Position numbers and translations under genes: made by a program. Under the pieces are notes generated by a model that saw nothing but the letters and a program-made list of their open reading frames with translations, searched no databases and had not been told where the DNA came from. Shown here one piece after another: positions 10,565 to 23,700 of a stretch of 64,000 nt of DNA. Numbering within the stretch: position 1 is the first letter of the stretch; each line of letters starts with the position of its first letter. Source of the stretch: Hansfordia pulvinata (taxonomy: Eukaryota; Ascomycota; Sordariomycetes; Xylariales); the NCBI GenBank assembly GCA_006538405.1, contig BJKQ01000012.1:593001-657000 (forward strand), in the 5' to 3' direction.

Positions 10565-12579
10565 ATGCAGTCAGCTCTGCTCGCTTGCGCTGCCGCGCTG
10601 TTGCTCTCGCCGCTCGCGCCGGCGGCAGCAGCAGCAGCAGCAGCGGGGGCCGTCGCGGAGCGCGCGCCCGCCGCCGCCGCCGCCGCCGCGCCGTCCGTGT
10701 ACGTGAAGGAGACAAGAAACTGGCTGCTATACTATCGGACGGCCGGCAGCGCGTGGTGGACGACCATGGTCCGGAAGCAGGCCCGGGCCCCGTGGAACCT
10801 GGCGCGGCTGTCGGAGTCGCGCCTGCAGCCTCGGGACGGCTACTACTACGTCGCCGGGAAAGCCGGCGGCCAGTGGGACGAGGCGGCCGACGGCCGGCTG
10901 AAGATGACCCAGGGCGATCCCTCCCGAAGCTCCCTGATGCCGTTGTCCGGCAGTGGGGTTTGGTAAGTTCTTTGACCGAGCTGACCCCCCCCCCCAAGCC
11001 TTTGACGCACGTCATCTGTCTTCACCCTGTTATTAAGCCTTGCTCGCTGGCGCCAGTGTCTATGTGGTAGACCGCACCATCGATGTGAATCATCCCGAAT
11101 TTGGCGGCAGGGCTATGTATATCCCGGAGGGGGATTCGGTGCGGAACAAGATCTTCGATGATTACAAGGGCTACTCTCACGGCACAGCATATGTATCGGT
11201 CGCCCGGGAAGAGTGGCCACGCTTCGACCCCGGGCCACGTCGTGGAAGTAGCATCTGCATTGCTCCAGTGCACCAACAGGGCGCTCTTCCCATAGCGGAC
11301 GTCAGGGATGTTCGCTGACTTGGAGCAACCAACACAGAGTCGCCGGTGTGGTCGGGTCCGCCACCTATGGAGTGTCGAAGAGGGCCACTATCAGGTACGT
11401 CACCCGAAATGCCGTGCTTTGATCGTCAAATGTATCGCCCAGCACGCTTTTGTGTTTTTTTCCCCCCCCTCCCCCCGTAGTAAGTATACGCAAAGCGAGA
11501 TCGGGTCTTCTTCTCCATCCACGGTGGAGCATTTGTTTTGCCCCGTTCTGCAGCCTGCTCATCGGAAAGACCGGCTGACACGCCGGGGCCAGTTGGGGTG
11601 AGCATCGAGGTGGAGGTCAGAGGTAAGCGTGTCAAAAGGCAGCACTCGGATTTGCTCGAGCTGATCCGGGGGGACGCCGGCCGGGCTTCTTCGGCGTGCC
11701 CCCTTGGCCGCGTGGTCAACATATCGTCCATGATGGACGAGCCCCTGGCGAAAGAAGAAGATGATGATGATGGCAGAAGCGGCGACGACTCCCACGTGAG
11801 AAAGAGAGCGGCGGCGGGCCGGGGAGCGCCGCGCGGCCAGGATGCGCCGGAGGCTCTGGGCGGACCGGTCGAGGAACGCGGGCTCTCCGGCGGCAGGAAG
11901 AAGAAGAAGAAGCACAAGGACGATTTCGCCATCATCGACTTAAGCCAGAGCACAGACGTGTACCACAGACTGGAAGCCAAGGCAATGTACGCGCGTCTGC
12001 AAGAGCTGCGGGAGGATGGGGTCTTTGTGGTCACGGCCGCCGGGAACGCCGACAGGGAGATCAAGAGGGTGCCGGGGGCCATCGGGCTGGAGGACGACTG
12101 CTCGGTCGCCCCGGCCTGCTCGCCAGACGTCCTGGCCGTGGGGGCATCCAAACGCGACAACTTCATGACAGACACGACCAACTTCGGGTCCAAGGTCGGG
12201 GTCTTCGCCCCGGGCGAGAACATCGAGAGCATCGCTCCGGGTGGGGGCACGGTCACTGGAAGCGGGACCTCGCTGGCGGCGCCGCACGTCGCCGGCCTCG
12301 CCGCCAACCTGCTGAGTTACTACGGGAGAATGTCCCCGGCGAGGCTAGGACAGCTGATCAGGAGCAGCGCAAGGGAAGGGATCCGGAGCACACACGAGGA
12401 GTACAAGGACACGACGAAGCTGTTGGCCGCTGGGGTAAGTCGAAGAGCCGGCCGGCTGCCAGGGCGGAGACAAATCTGGCTCTTTTTCTCTCTGAGACAC
12501 GTCTTTGCTGACTTTGGCATGCCAGGGTGCGGTCCTGCTCTGGGACGAGATTTACGCGCCGGCGCAAGGCTCTTCTTGA
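10565..12579 (+). CDS. Secreted subtilisin-like (S8) protease, structure uncertain
   Basis: Exon 1 (10565-10962) encodes a signal peptide with an alanine run and a short propeptide-like region. It splices (intron 10963-11056, phase 2) to give GVCVYVVDRTIDVNHPEF, the subtilase aspartate region, with RT where TG is usual. The histidine motif HGT lies at 11178-11186. The following VAGVVGSATYGVSKRATI is coded at 11339-11392 in another frame, and no GT-AG intron joins the two in phase. From about 11550 a frame continues with VVNISS, VVTAAGN and the serine motif GTSLAAPHVAG. A final intron (12435-12525) leads to a short last exon ending at 12579. About 85 extra residues, with acidic and lysine runs, sit between VVNISS and the AAGN strand. 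All three catalytic residues are present, but the middle splice pattern is unresolved: it may be a diverged enzyme, a decaying gene, or a gene with base errors. Confidence 0.6.
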
Positions 12580-13102
12580 GTCTTTGCGCTGGGCTGTGGA
12601 TGGCGAGAGTGCTCGGGCCGGGGTTCGGGTTGTCGTTGGGCGTCGCGCAAGCGGACTCGTTCGCCATGTCAGGCTGGGATGTGTAGGTTACCACTCTGCG
12701 GGTGGAAGCCTGTCGAGATGTCTGTGGAGTAGAAGGCTCGGTTGTCTAGGCCCCATGTGGAAGTAGAGAGGGCGGAGAGTCTTTCCCATTTCCCATAAGC
12801 ACGAGAGGGCAGTGTCTTGTCACCTGGATCTAACACAGTCAAGAACCACGGAGGCAGAGGGGGCGGAGACGCTTCCATACAAACGCGGGAGAGCAGTCTC
12901 TTGTCTCCCGGCTCCAACGGAGCCGAGCAGTGGAAGAGCTTGTGTTTTCTGCTAATATTGCAAGCAAGGGTTGCGTGTTCTTGATATGTCTATCGCGCCC
13001 CTGGCCACTTGGAGCAATCTACTAGAAAAAGAAAAAGAAAAATGGTGAGTCGTTCTCTCGGCGATCTACTGTGTCCCATACGTGCGTACGTACAAGTCCA
13101 CC
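12580..13102. other. Short spacer between convergent genes
   Basis: The subtilisin-like and histidine phosphatase genes converge here. On the minus strand at about 13023-13042 there is a very strong pyrimidine tract ending in CTAG, a likely intron acceptor belonging to the 3' end of the histidine phosphatase gene. Confidence 0.5.
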
Positions 13103-14477
13103 TCAAGGGACTCGGTCCGATCTTACGTGCTGTGCCCTCCTCTTCCGCACGCCCTTGATGACCATGGGGATGATGCCGGCGTTGGGGGACCGGTAATACG
13201 ACTTGGGATCCGCGGCGCCGCCGGGGCTGGCCATGCCGGCCAGGTAGGCGGCGGTGCGCGAGTGCGCGACGACGAGGTGCACCGTCTGGCCTCGCTGCTG
13301 CTGCCCCTGCTGCTGCTGCTGCTGCCCCTGCTGCTGCTGCTGCTGCTTCTCCGACGAGCCCTGAGACGACTCGCCGCTGCCGCCGCCGCCCCCGAACACG
13401 GCGCCCAGCCAGTCGGCGAGCATCTGGTAGCGCTCGCGCTGGTGCTCCAGCACCTCGGCGGCTCGGTGCTCCGCGATGCCGAACTCGGGCGGGTCGAGCC
13501 GGTAGCGCCACCGGGGCCACCGCCGCGGGTCCGCCCGCGCGAGCCGGCCCTGCAGGCCGTCGATCAGGGCCGCCGTCTGCCGGCCGGACCCCTCGTACGT
13601 CGCCGTCCGCAGCGCCGCGTAGACGGTGACCCCGCCGGGCGCCGCTGCCGCCCACCGCGCCGCCCCCAGCGCCAGCGTCTCCACGCACCGGCCCCGCGGG
13701 CTCACCGACACGGCCTGCGGCGCCGGCACAAGTAGCAGGCCTCCGCCGCCGAACAGCTCGTCCAGGCGCGCGCGCAGCTCCGCCGCCTCTCGGAGGCCGG
13801 CCGTGTGCAGCGTGTCGACGTCGTTGACGCCGTCGCCGCCGCCGCCGTCCCGGAGGTGCTCGGCCGCGCCGGGCACTAGCTTCTGCTTGATCGCGTTGGC
13901 CCACGACAGCCCGTGCCGCACAACGTACAGCAGCTTATACGAGACCTCTTCCTCTTCCTCCTTCCCACCTCGGGGTGGTTGCTGCTGCCGGTTCAGCGCC
14001 TCCAGGTAGTTGCCCAGCTGCTCCCACTTTGTGCGCCCGGGGGGCTCGTAGCCCGGGATCTCGTCGAAGGCCTTGTCCTTGTTGATGAAGAGCTCGTCCG
14101 AGCCAGCCTAGCGGGTGGGGAGCCGCAGGGTTAGCCTCATATGCCCCTTGTGAACTCTTGCGGCCGTCATGGAGAGACGTAGTGATAGGGATGGGAAAAA
14201 AATAGGGGGAGGAGAGGGGAAGAGGGGGGGGGGGGGGGGGCGGTTGAGCTCGACTGACATCGAGAATGCGCTGGTTCAGCGTGAAAAAGTCCTCCATGTT
14301 CGTATATATCCAGCCGCCCAGGTCGACGCCCTCGAGGCTGCGCACGTCGAGTTGCTGCTGCTTGGCCTCCGCGCGCCATCCGCCGCTGTTGCGCAAAGCC
14401 GAGGCCGTCGGCGGCCACTGACAAAGGGGAACGACCAGGGCCGTCAGGACCAGGCGCCTCACTGCGTGGAGGCTCAT
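13103..14477 (-). CDS. Secreted histidine phosphatase (phosphoglycerate-mutase-like)
   Basis: Exon 1 (14477-14259) encodes a signal peptide and GVDLGGWIYTNMEDFFTLNQRILDV. The intron (14258-14108, 151 bp) contains a C17 tract on the coding strand. Exon 2 runs from 14107 to 13103. Both junctions are phase 0 and give 407 residues. The catalytic motif is VVRHGLSWAN (RHG at about residues 137-139), with a later LVVAHSRTAAY supplying the second conserved histidine. A Gln-rich insert of two Q runs and nearby Gly and Ser runs precedes that histidine motif. Family members remove phosphate through a phospho-histidine intermediate; the substrate is unknown. The C-terminus is uncertain: a GTAAGA donor after KRRAQH and a strong acceptor at about 13023 would splice straight to a TAG, shortening the protein by seven residues. 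Confidence 0.75.
14224..14240 (+). repeat. Poly-G tract, 17 bases, inside an intron
   Basis: G17 on the plus strand, C17 in the transcript, inside the intron of the histidine phosphatase gene. Confidence 0.9.
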
Positions 14478-17400
14478 TGTGCCTTTCTTTTTTCCTGGGT
14501 TCTGTGCGCCTCTTTCTTCGTGAGCCGATAGACCGCCTGTGTTTTCGCTAACCCACGCTGCTGGGCTCCCGGGTGCCGAGTCTAGCTACCTATCCTTAAC
14601 CACGTCTAAATAGTGACTCCAAAGCCCGTCGACATGGGTTGTGAAACAAAAACAAAAGACAGGGGCTCTCAAGTCTTATCAAGAGTCATCCGTGGCCGCC
14701 GCAACGTCCTGTTCGAGGACGCTGCGTCTAGGAATAGCCGAGTCGTGACGTGGTCCCCGAGCACCCCGTGCCCCAGTGGCGGTGGCTGCCCCGGCCGACC
14801 GAGAAAGGTGACACTGCCATGGAATAGAGTAGATATTTCCAAAGGCTAAGGTCGTGAGGGGGCTCTGGCGGCAGCAGGTCGAGGCACTGGTGATTCCACC
14901 CACAGCAGTGAACTGGCGTGGGCGGTCCATCCGTCGTAAAATTAGAGGATCTAGACTTCACCAAGTGGCAACCTGGCCGTCACTCGCAACCAACACGCCA
15001 CGAGGCTGCACCGGTAATGAGTGGTGAAAGGGATGAGCACGTCCGTTGCCAGCGAGCTCGGAGATTGCCCCCCAGCATGGCGGAGTCCGTGATCCCCTCG
15101 GCGACCCCAGATCCCGCTCTCCCGCCTCTCTTCTGGTTTGCGGAGAGGCGCAGCCGTCACTCTAAAAATCCCCTTAGCAACAACTTTGATCAGCTTCCCT
15201 TTCCCTTTCCAGGCACGCCCCGCCGCCACTCCAGTTTCCGCGCGTCTGGACTCTCGTGATGAAGCCGCGTTTATAGTTTACTCCCAAACCTTACTCCCAA
15301 ATCGGAACAAACATGGCACCAGGCACCGATACAGGTGTACTGACAGTGGCCAGAAGGCGCGGCGGGGATCGGGGTCGGAAACCTCGGTATACACTCCAGA
15401 GGTCGGGAGAAAGTCTTTTTTTTTTCTTTCTTTACGGATGCGGCGGTGGCCGGGTCAGACGCCGCCGGCTCCACGGTCCGCTTGTGCCACGAAATGCAGC
15501 ACGCACCGACTGCCCGGAAGAAAGCCCTCCCCTCCGTTCTGGCGAGAGGTGCAAGTGTGCTGAGCGGAACCTGATCGCGCCCGCGGAACGCTTGGGTGCG
15601 GCGTCCGGATCGCGGGACCTGTTTCTTACTGTCTTTTCTCCCCCCTTCCCCTGACCTTGGGCTTTTCTGACCTAGAACGTCCGCCTCCTCAAAAATCAGA
15701 ACTGCCCCTGAACTTTCCGGGTCAAGTCGCCCAAGCGATGGCCGCGGTGGCGGGCCCACAGGGAATCGACTCGACTCGTCTCGTCTCGTCTTCGGGGGCC
15801 GGGCGCCGCGAGGATCGCCACGCGGTGCTCGCGGGGTGTTGCGGGCCTGGGGTTCCTCGCTGCCGCGTGGGTCGGTCGCCATGACGTGCTTCGCCGGGTT
15901 GCTCCGTCTCCCTTTGGACAAGAGACGCGCCTCATCGAAGCTGCCGCAAGTCTGCCAAGACCTGTGCCACGGACCACGGTCCGCCATCTGGAGGTGGGAA
16001 GCTCTGCAGAGGGGAGGAAGGGAAGACGAGCTCTCATTCACCTCCAGCCCAACAGGCCTGATCTACACGCGACAGATTGTCCATCGGTAGTCGCTTTCTC
16101 TGCGAACAAGAAGCTATACCTGTCAATGGGGCAGGCATCCCCCTCCCCATCACCGCCGAGCAGAGCACGCAAGCCGGGGCAAATTGGCGCTTCTTGGGGG
16201 TCGGGGCAAGACCTGCCTCTCTCACCAGATCCGTCGGGGTGGATAGGACCGCGACTGACCAGGTAGACTGTGGCTGAAGCGCGCGAACGAGGTACGAATT
16301 ATGTATTGTGTCTAGCTCGTCTGTGTCGTGAAAAGGAAAGCCTCAATGGCGCACCCGGTGGAGAGGGACGAGCCTATCATGACGGGTCGGGACGAACGGC
16401 GGATCGGGAATGGGATTGGGTAGAATGCCATGGCCAGAGGAAGCGGCACTATGCATCGACAGATGGGGAAAACAACAGATGCCGCCCAAATGCCAGCTGT
16501 CCGTCCGTCCGTCCCACATTCTGCTCTCATTAGCAACCTACCTACCTTAGCTCCAACGGTGGATAGTGACAGATGCGTCGCGGGACGGGCCGCCGTCGCG
16601 GGGTCGGCTTCGAGAGGGACTACGGGACCTACTAATCCCTTGGACACTTAAGCGAGGGCGCTTGAGTTCTGCAGATGGATGCATTTGACAGGTGGATTGG
16701 CATACGACTAACGGTGGCCAGCGCTGTGTGGAGAGGGGGCCCCCCCTTTTCTGTCGTCGCCGTCTCTCCTCTTTGGACGGACCAGACTCGCTGGCTCCCG
16801 CCTTTCCATCCACTCTCCCGTTAGTGCCCAGCTGAACCGCTCGTCGTACATGAAGATGAACGCATCAGCTCACAAGCGTCTACTCGTATACTGGAGATGG
16901 AGAAAAGGGGAGAGAGACGCACAAAGAAAGAAGGGGACACCCGCGCCGGGGACCTCGAACCGTTCTCGGCCGCGTCTCGCTTAGGCGGTGCCCGTCTGCT
17001 CCGCGGCGATCGTGAGCAGGCCTCAACCTATCCCCGGCTGGCCTCGACCTGCCTCCTCTCCGGCTCATGCAGTTTTTTCCCACAGAGCCCACTCGACTTG
17101 CTCCGCTCTCGCCAACCGTCTGCAGACTAAGGGCCGGGCTCCGCTTCGGCGCGACGACATGCGGCGCGGGGCGGCCCGAGGATGGCGCGGAGGCATCGGT
17201 CTTGATGACTGAGTGCATATCGAGCGTCCGCGGTCCCGAGGCCGGCGTCCAACCCCGCGACCGGCGGTCCAGCTCGCGGAGGCTAATGTGCCGCAGCCAA
17301 TAAGACTATTATGCAGATACCTCGCCCGCGATCACCGATCACCGATCATCGAGGATAACACGCAGGAGAAGTGTCTGCGCGAGGAGTCCTCGCGCGCCGA

Positions 17401-17772
17401 CTCTTGGTGCTTGCCCAGCTCCCAGTGGAAGATGGAATCCAGCAACGAGGGGTTTGGGGGTTCCCCGGCTTGCTCATAACGAGCGATTCTCCCACAGACC
17501 TCCTTCTTCTTCTTCTCTTCCTCTTCCTCCCCATCTCTCTCCTCGAGCAGATACTCTTGCCACTGGGGAACAAGGTCTTGCCTCGCTGGGTTGATTCCTG
17601 AGTTGACGGATCAAGCGCCGTTCAGCTCTACTTGTCCCGACCTTTCCACCCTACCTGGTACCCGTTTCCTTTTTTTCCTTTTTCTCTATCTTCTGGATTT
17701 AAGCCCTTCTCAGTTTTTTGTTTTTTTCTCTTCCGTCCCCCCCCCAAGCCTTGAAGAAACTCGTCATAAGCC
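14478..17772. other. Intergenic spacer, 3.3 kb
   Basis: Several open frames of 60-256 codons occur, but none has a domain, signal peptide or sensible splice pattern, so no gene is called. It holds the divergent promoters of the phosphatase (-) and the large gene (+). TACCTACCTTAG-type motifs lie at about 16540. Confidence 0.5.
17640..17765 (+). promoter_or_regulatory. Pyrimidine-rich leader/core promoter of the large gene
   Basis: A strongly C/T-rich stretch with several T5-T8 runs lies immediately before the start codon at 17773. Such tracts are common in fungal core promoters and leaders. No TATA box is obvious. Confidence 0.4.
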
Positions 17773-20700
17773 ATGAACGACGACTCCGCCCCCGACGTCC
17801 GCTCGCGCGTCGCGCTCGACCTAGACGACGACCCGCTCGACGTCGAGGCCGGCGCTGCCGCCGCCGACGACGCGCTCGACACAAAGGCCCTGCCGCCGCT
17901 GGGCGGCGACGCGCTGGCGTCCATCGTCCGGGCCGCCGGCCTGGGCTCCCGGCCCTCCGTGGAGGCCGCCGTGGAGGTCGGCGACCCCGCGGCGGTGGTC
18001 GTCCTCGGGGACGACGTGCCCGAGCTGGTCATGTCCTCCTCCGGGTCCTCCTCCTCCTCCTCCTCGGGCGCGGAGGAGGAGAGCGACGAGGATAGCGAGG
18101 CCGCGCCAGCGACGCCGAGCAAGGCGAATACCACCGCCCACCTCACCGCGCTCTCCGCCGGCAGAAGTAGGGACCTCGGACTCAGCCGCTGCACGACCAT
18201 CGGCGGCGCGACGGTGCGCAACCTGTGCCTCGTCGTGCCGGACCAGTCCGCCCCCGGCAGGGGCGGCGGGTTCGCCGACCTCCCCGTGTTCCCCATCGAG
18301 TCCGGGTCCCCCGGCTCCTCCGCGCAGCTCATCTCCACGATCCCCGGAGGAGGCCCAGGGACCGCCGCCGCCGCCGCCGGCGACGAGCCCCAGATGAACC
18401 TGCTCCTCTTCCCCCGGGAGAAGAAGGGCAGCAGGAAGGGCGACGACGGTGGTGCTGCCGCCGCCGCAGGAGCCGCGCCCCCCCGAGCGAGCGAGTCGAT
18501 CGGCAGCGGCTCCGCAGCCGTCGCCCTGGCGAGCATCATGTCCCTCGGGCAGCACCCTCGCCGCGCCGGGGCGAGCTCCCAGGTTCTCCAGCTCGCTGCG
18601 GCCGCGGCCGCGACCGCCGCCGAAGAGCAAAAGGATGTGGTGGCGGTCGGCGAGGAGCCCGACGGGGAGACGAAGGAGAAGGAGAAGGAGAACAAGACGC
18701 CCGAGGTCGGCAAGGAGGATCTGGACAAGTACGTCCTTTCAGGCGACATTGACGACCTCTTCGGGATCAAGGGCCTGGGAGCCAAGATCTACAAGTACAA
18801 AGGTAAAGACCCCCCTTCCCTCCCCATTCCCGGCGTCGTGTGTCAGTGTGCGGGTGTGGTGTGGACTTAGTGAAAACTAATGGCTTCCCAGCCCCGGCGG
18901 ACAAGAAGGGGAAGGACAAGAAGAAGAAGGCGGAGGAGGCGGGGGAGAAGGGGGAGAAGAAGGGCGGCGAGGGCAAGGGCAAGGGCGACGAGACCGAGCC
19001 CGAGCCCGAGCCCGAGCCCGAAGACGGCGACGCAGAGCAGCCGCCGGCAGACGACGAGGGCCCGGCGCGCGAGAAGGTCAAGCTGAACCCGCTGTCGCCG
19101 GCGCTGCTGGGGCGGGCGCTGGGCGCCATCTTCCCGTCGCTCAACGAGGAGCTCGGGGCGATCCCCGTCGAGAGGCTCGAGTTCACCTACTCGGAGGAGG
19201 GGGCGGAGGGGGAGGGGGAGGAGAAGGAGCACTGGCTCTTCGAGCCGGGCTTGCGGCTCGAGGTCGACGTCGCGCTGCGCGGGAACCTGGAGTGGGCCGG
19301 CAGCGCGCTCCGGCAGGTCTTCGCTCAGCAGCCCGGGGTCGTCCACGACAACAGCAGCAACACGGTCCACCTCAGCGCCTGGCTGTCCGGGAGCCGCGAC
19401 TGGTCCCGCCGGCCCGAGGTCGAGCGGATCGACCTGCAGGGCTCCGTCCGGGGCCTCCGGCTCAAGCCGTGGGACGTGCTCAACTTCAAGGAGCTCGGCG
19501 TCCGGATCGTGGCTGAGAAGGCGGCTAAGACGGCCCCTGCTGAGGAGAAGTCTGAGGACGAGAAGAAGGAGAAGGAGAAGGAGAAGAAGGGTGAAAACAA
19601 AGATGACGCTCCCGGCGAGGAGGAGGGGAACTCTAAGGAAGCTGATTCTTCTCCTTCCGGTGCCGGCGCCGCCGCCGTCGCCGCAGCGAAGGAAGACAGC
19701 GAGGCAGACGGGGACGCCAAGGACCCCGCCTCCGACGCCGGCGCCGACCAGGAGGAGGAGGACAGCAAGAAGGACCTGGCCCGGTTCTTCAGCTTCTCCT
19801 TCTTCGGCCGGCTGCAGGTGACCGGCATCCCGCACGCCAACGTCCCCGTCGACATGGCGTTCCGGCTTGGGCGAGACTTCAAGCCGAAGAAGGAGGAGAA
19901 GGAGAAGAAGAAGGGGGACGAGGAGAAGGAGAAGGGGAAGGACAAGGACAAGGACAAGAAGGCCGGTGGCAACGCTGGCGGGGACTCGAAAGCCAAGGCC
20001 TCCAAGGAAGACGGCAAGAGCGACAGCGGCGAGACCAAGAAACCCGAGAAAGAGGACGAGCCCCAGGGCCCGGTACCGATCAAGCACGATCGCGTGTGGA
20101 GCTTGGTGGTGCAGAGCGAGGAGTGGAAGAACGTCTGCAATATCGAGAACCTCACGGTAAGAAGCACCCTTGTCTCTGGCGACTCGTGCCGGGCATCACT
20201 AACAGGCCACGCAGATGTCGCAAGCCAAGTTCAAGATGTCCTTCAAAGAGAGCGACTTCAAGAAGTCTGTGAAGCTGGAGCTTTCAGCCAAGCTGAAGCT
20301 CGGCAAGGGCAAATTCAACGTCAAGGGCTCCTTCGCTCGAGGTGAGAAGCCCCCTACTCGGAGAAGCCGAGCGCGGTGAAAATTCGTGCTGACCGATCGA
20401 TGCAGGCGACCACTCGTTGAGCGCGGAGGTCGGGGACCTCAAGTTCAGCGAGATCAAGAGGATCCACGCGCAGATGGCGGGCCAGGAGGCCCCGAGGAGC
20501 GACAAGGCGGAGCAAGAAGAAGAGGCGAAGGACGCCGAGAAGGAGGCCAAGAAGGGCGACGAGGAGACGGCGGGCAACGAGCTGGCCTTCAAGAAGCTCA
20601 GGCTGTCGCTGTCCCGCAAGACCAGCAAGAAGACCACCCGGAACGCCCTCGAGCTCGAGGGCGAGGTCGCCTTCAATGAGCACGCGAGCGCCGACGCGGC

Positions 20701-23700
20701 GCTGACCTTCGCCTCCGACGGCCTGACCATCTCGGGAGGCGTCTCCGACTTCAAGATCCCCAGCTCCGCCTTTACGGTCAAGAAGGCCGGCCTGCTCATC
20801 TTCATCGCCTTTAAGCACGACGAGAAGAAGAAGAGCGAGAAGGAGAAGGGAGGCAAAGACGAGGGCGAGGAAGGAGATCAGGGCGACGGCGAGAAGGGCG
20901 GCGCCGCAGACGACCAGGGCGACGACGAGCCCGGTGCCACCGACGGGACAGAAAAAGGGGACCCGGCCGGATCGCCGGATGGAGCCTCCGACAATGCCGT
21001 CGCCACTCTCAGCGCGCCACCGGAGCAGAAGACGGATAGGGGCAAGACTGAAGACGCTGAGAAAACGAAGAAAACGACGACGAAGCGCGAGAGCAAATTC
21101 TCGGTTCTCGGGGTCGTCAAGGTGCACGAGACGACGATCAAGGTCGGCTTCTACATCGAGCGCAAGAAGGGCGCCACGAAGCGCGAGTGGCTGGCGTTCG
21201 GCGCCGTCGAGGGCGTCAAGCTGAGGAGCCTCTGGGAGTCCATCCCCGAGGAGAGCTTCATGAACCTCCAGCTCAGCAACATTGCTCTGATAGCCTCGTC
21301 GGCGGACCGGAAGAAGAAGGAGGAGGAGGGCGACGAGGACTCTGATGACAAGACGGTCGACGAGAAGCCCCCCAAGGAGAAGGACGGAGCCAAGCCCAAA
21401 GACGGGGATGGCAGCGCATCCAAGGACAAGGGGGGCAAGGATGAGGCTGTTGTGAAGACTGCAGGTAAGGAAGAGAAGAAGGACGACAAGAAAAAGGAGA
21501 AGAAGGACGACAAGAAAGAAGAAAAGGAGGAGGCCGCCAACTGGGACGCCCTCGTCGAGATCGAGGCGTACGAGTACCCCATTGTGAAAGGTGAGCGAGC
21601 CCCAGTGTGCCCGTGACTGCGTGTGCTGACCCGGGACAGGCTTCCAAATCTGTGCCACGATCTCCTCGTTCCCACAGCTGGAGAAGATGAACGAGGGCAA
21701 GTCGATCGACGGCATGGTCCTGATCCTCTCCATCTCGCCCAGTGGGAAAATCAAGGCAGAGCTCAACCTGCCCAAGTCCCTGAGGGTATGGGCAACCCCT
21801 CGCCTCACGAAACGATCCAAAAGACTAACGCGGATGAACAGATCATCTTCTCCCCCGAGGCATACCTGGGAGACCTCGGCGGCGCCGTCGCCTTCGGGGG
21901 CGAGGGTCCAGAGCTGCAGCTCAAGGCATCCCTCACCTGGCTGTGCAAGGACTCCAACCCGCTAGTGATCGAGGGAGTCGTCATCGCGTCTCTCGTGGGC
22001 ATGTCCGGCATGCTGTGAGTTGCATCCTTACCTTATCTCCCGCTTGCCGGAGGCAACAATCTTCTTGGCTGAACTGACCGTGACCTGGAAAAAAAAAAAC
22101 AGGAAAATGTCCGACGACTCGCAATGGGTCAACCCGTTCGGCCTCAACAAGAACCTGATCGTGTCCGAGCTGGGCATCGAAGCCGGGTTCAAATACGCCA
22201 CGGTCCTGGTTCAGGGCCCCGAGTAGGTGCCACTTGGACGGAAGGAAGACGGGGGTTTCCCCCCCGAAATCCGTGTGTGCGAAATGAATGAATGAATGCC
22301 CGCTGACGAAGACCACAGCCAGCTCACCCTCAGCGGGGCGGTCGAGCTCGGCAGGTTCCACATGGGGATGATGCTGGGCGTCAAGACGCTCTCGGCGGAC
22401 GCGGTGCTGGAGTTCCGGTACCCGAACCACCTCGACGTCATGGACGTGGTGGAGATGGCGGGGACGCTGACGGGGCTCGAGGTGCTCAAGGACCTGGCGG
22501 CGTCGGGAGGCAAGGGCATGGTCGTGTTCCACGACATCTACCTCTACCTGTCGACGGGCGCCGAGTTCCTGGGCAAGTACATGCCGCGGGGGATCAAGGT
22601 CCGGGGCGAGCTGCAGCTGTTCGGAAAGAAGGGCGAGTTCGACGGCACGTTCGACGACGACGGGGTCGTCATCCGGGCGGGCATGGACAACTTCAAGCTC
22701 GGGGGCCTCGAGGTGTCGTCGACGCGCCCCGACGAGAAGCGGGCCGTCATGGACGTCGAGATGACGCGGGACCGGCAGCGCGTCTTCATCGACGGCATGA
22801 TCCGCTTCTTCGAGCTCGAGATGAAGGTCTTCATCGACGCCGACGTCCAGAAGAAGTACCTCCGGGCCGACCTGTCCCTGACGCTGACCGAGAGCCTCGG
22901 CGTCTCGCTGCGCGCCGAGGTCAACGCGGCCACCAAGTCGCTCGACACCGCCGTCGTCAAGTTCGAGGGCGAGCTCGACCTGGACGTCCACGGGCTCGTG
23001 TTCGAGGGCATCAAGGGCGGCATCCGGGCGCTCGAGGAGCGGGCCGCCAAGGCCATCGACGACCTGGAGAGGGACCTCGAGGCGCAGATCCGGGGCAAGA
23101 CGGCGGAGCTCGGCAGGCTGGGGGCCGAGGTGCAGGAGCTGGAGCGGCAGTCGAGCGAGGAGGTCCTCCAGAAGAAGGGGCTGATCGACGAGGAGCACGA
23201 CAAGCTCGACCAGTACCTGGAGGACCTCCGGGCGTACGAGGAGGCCTACAGCCGGGCCAAGGCCGACGCCCTGCAGCACGGCCGCGACGTCACCGAGCAG
23301 CGCGCCCGGCGCGACAAGGCCCGGGAGAACGTCGAGAACAAGAAGCGGGAGCTGCGGGAGGGCCTCGACGCGGAGAGGAAGCGGATGGAGAAGCAGGTGG
23401 AGGAGTGGGAGCAGAAGAAGAAGGCGCTCGAGGACCAGAAGGAGGCCTCGTGGGGAGACCAGCTGCGAGACTGGAAGACGGTGGAGAAGAGCTGGGCCTG
23501 GTGGACCGGTAAGTCGCGCTCTTCCTGGCCGTCCCTTACTTGACCAAGAGAGAGAGAGAGACAGGAGAAAAGGGCTGACATGACACTCTCTATCCAGAGC
23601 AGGAAGTGATCGCGTGGAGGTGGAAGTGCGACTGCGAGTGGTACTTGGACCACTGCTGGCTTTGGGAGAAGCCGTACTGGGTAAGTCATGCGTTACCTTC

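Noticed and set aside
15271..16041. Open frame of 256 codons on the minus strand
   Set aside because: Composition is spacer-like and several overlapping frames are equally open.
18867..23279. Long minus-strand open frames (406, 488 and 432 codons) opposite the large gene
   Set aside because: They mirror the GAG/AAG-rich codons of the plus-strand exons, consist mostly of Leu/Val/Arg runs, and cross well-supported introns.
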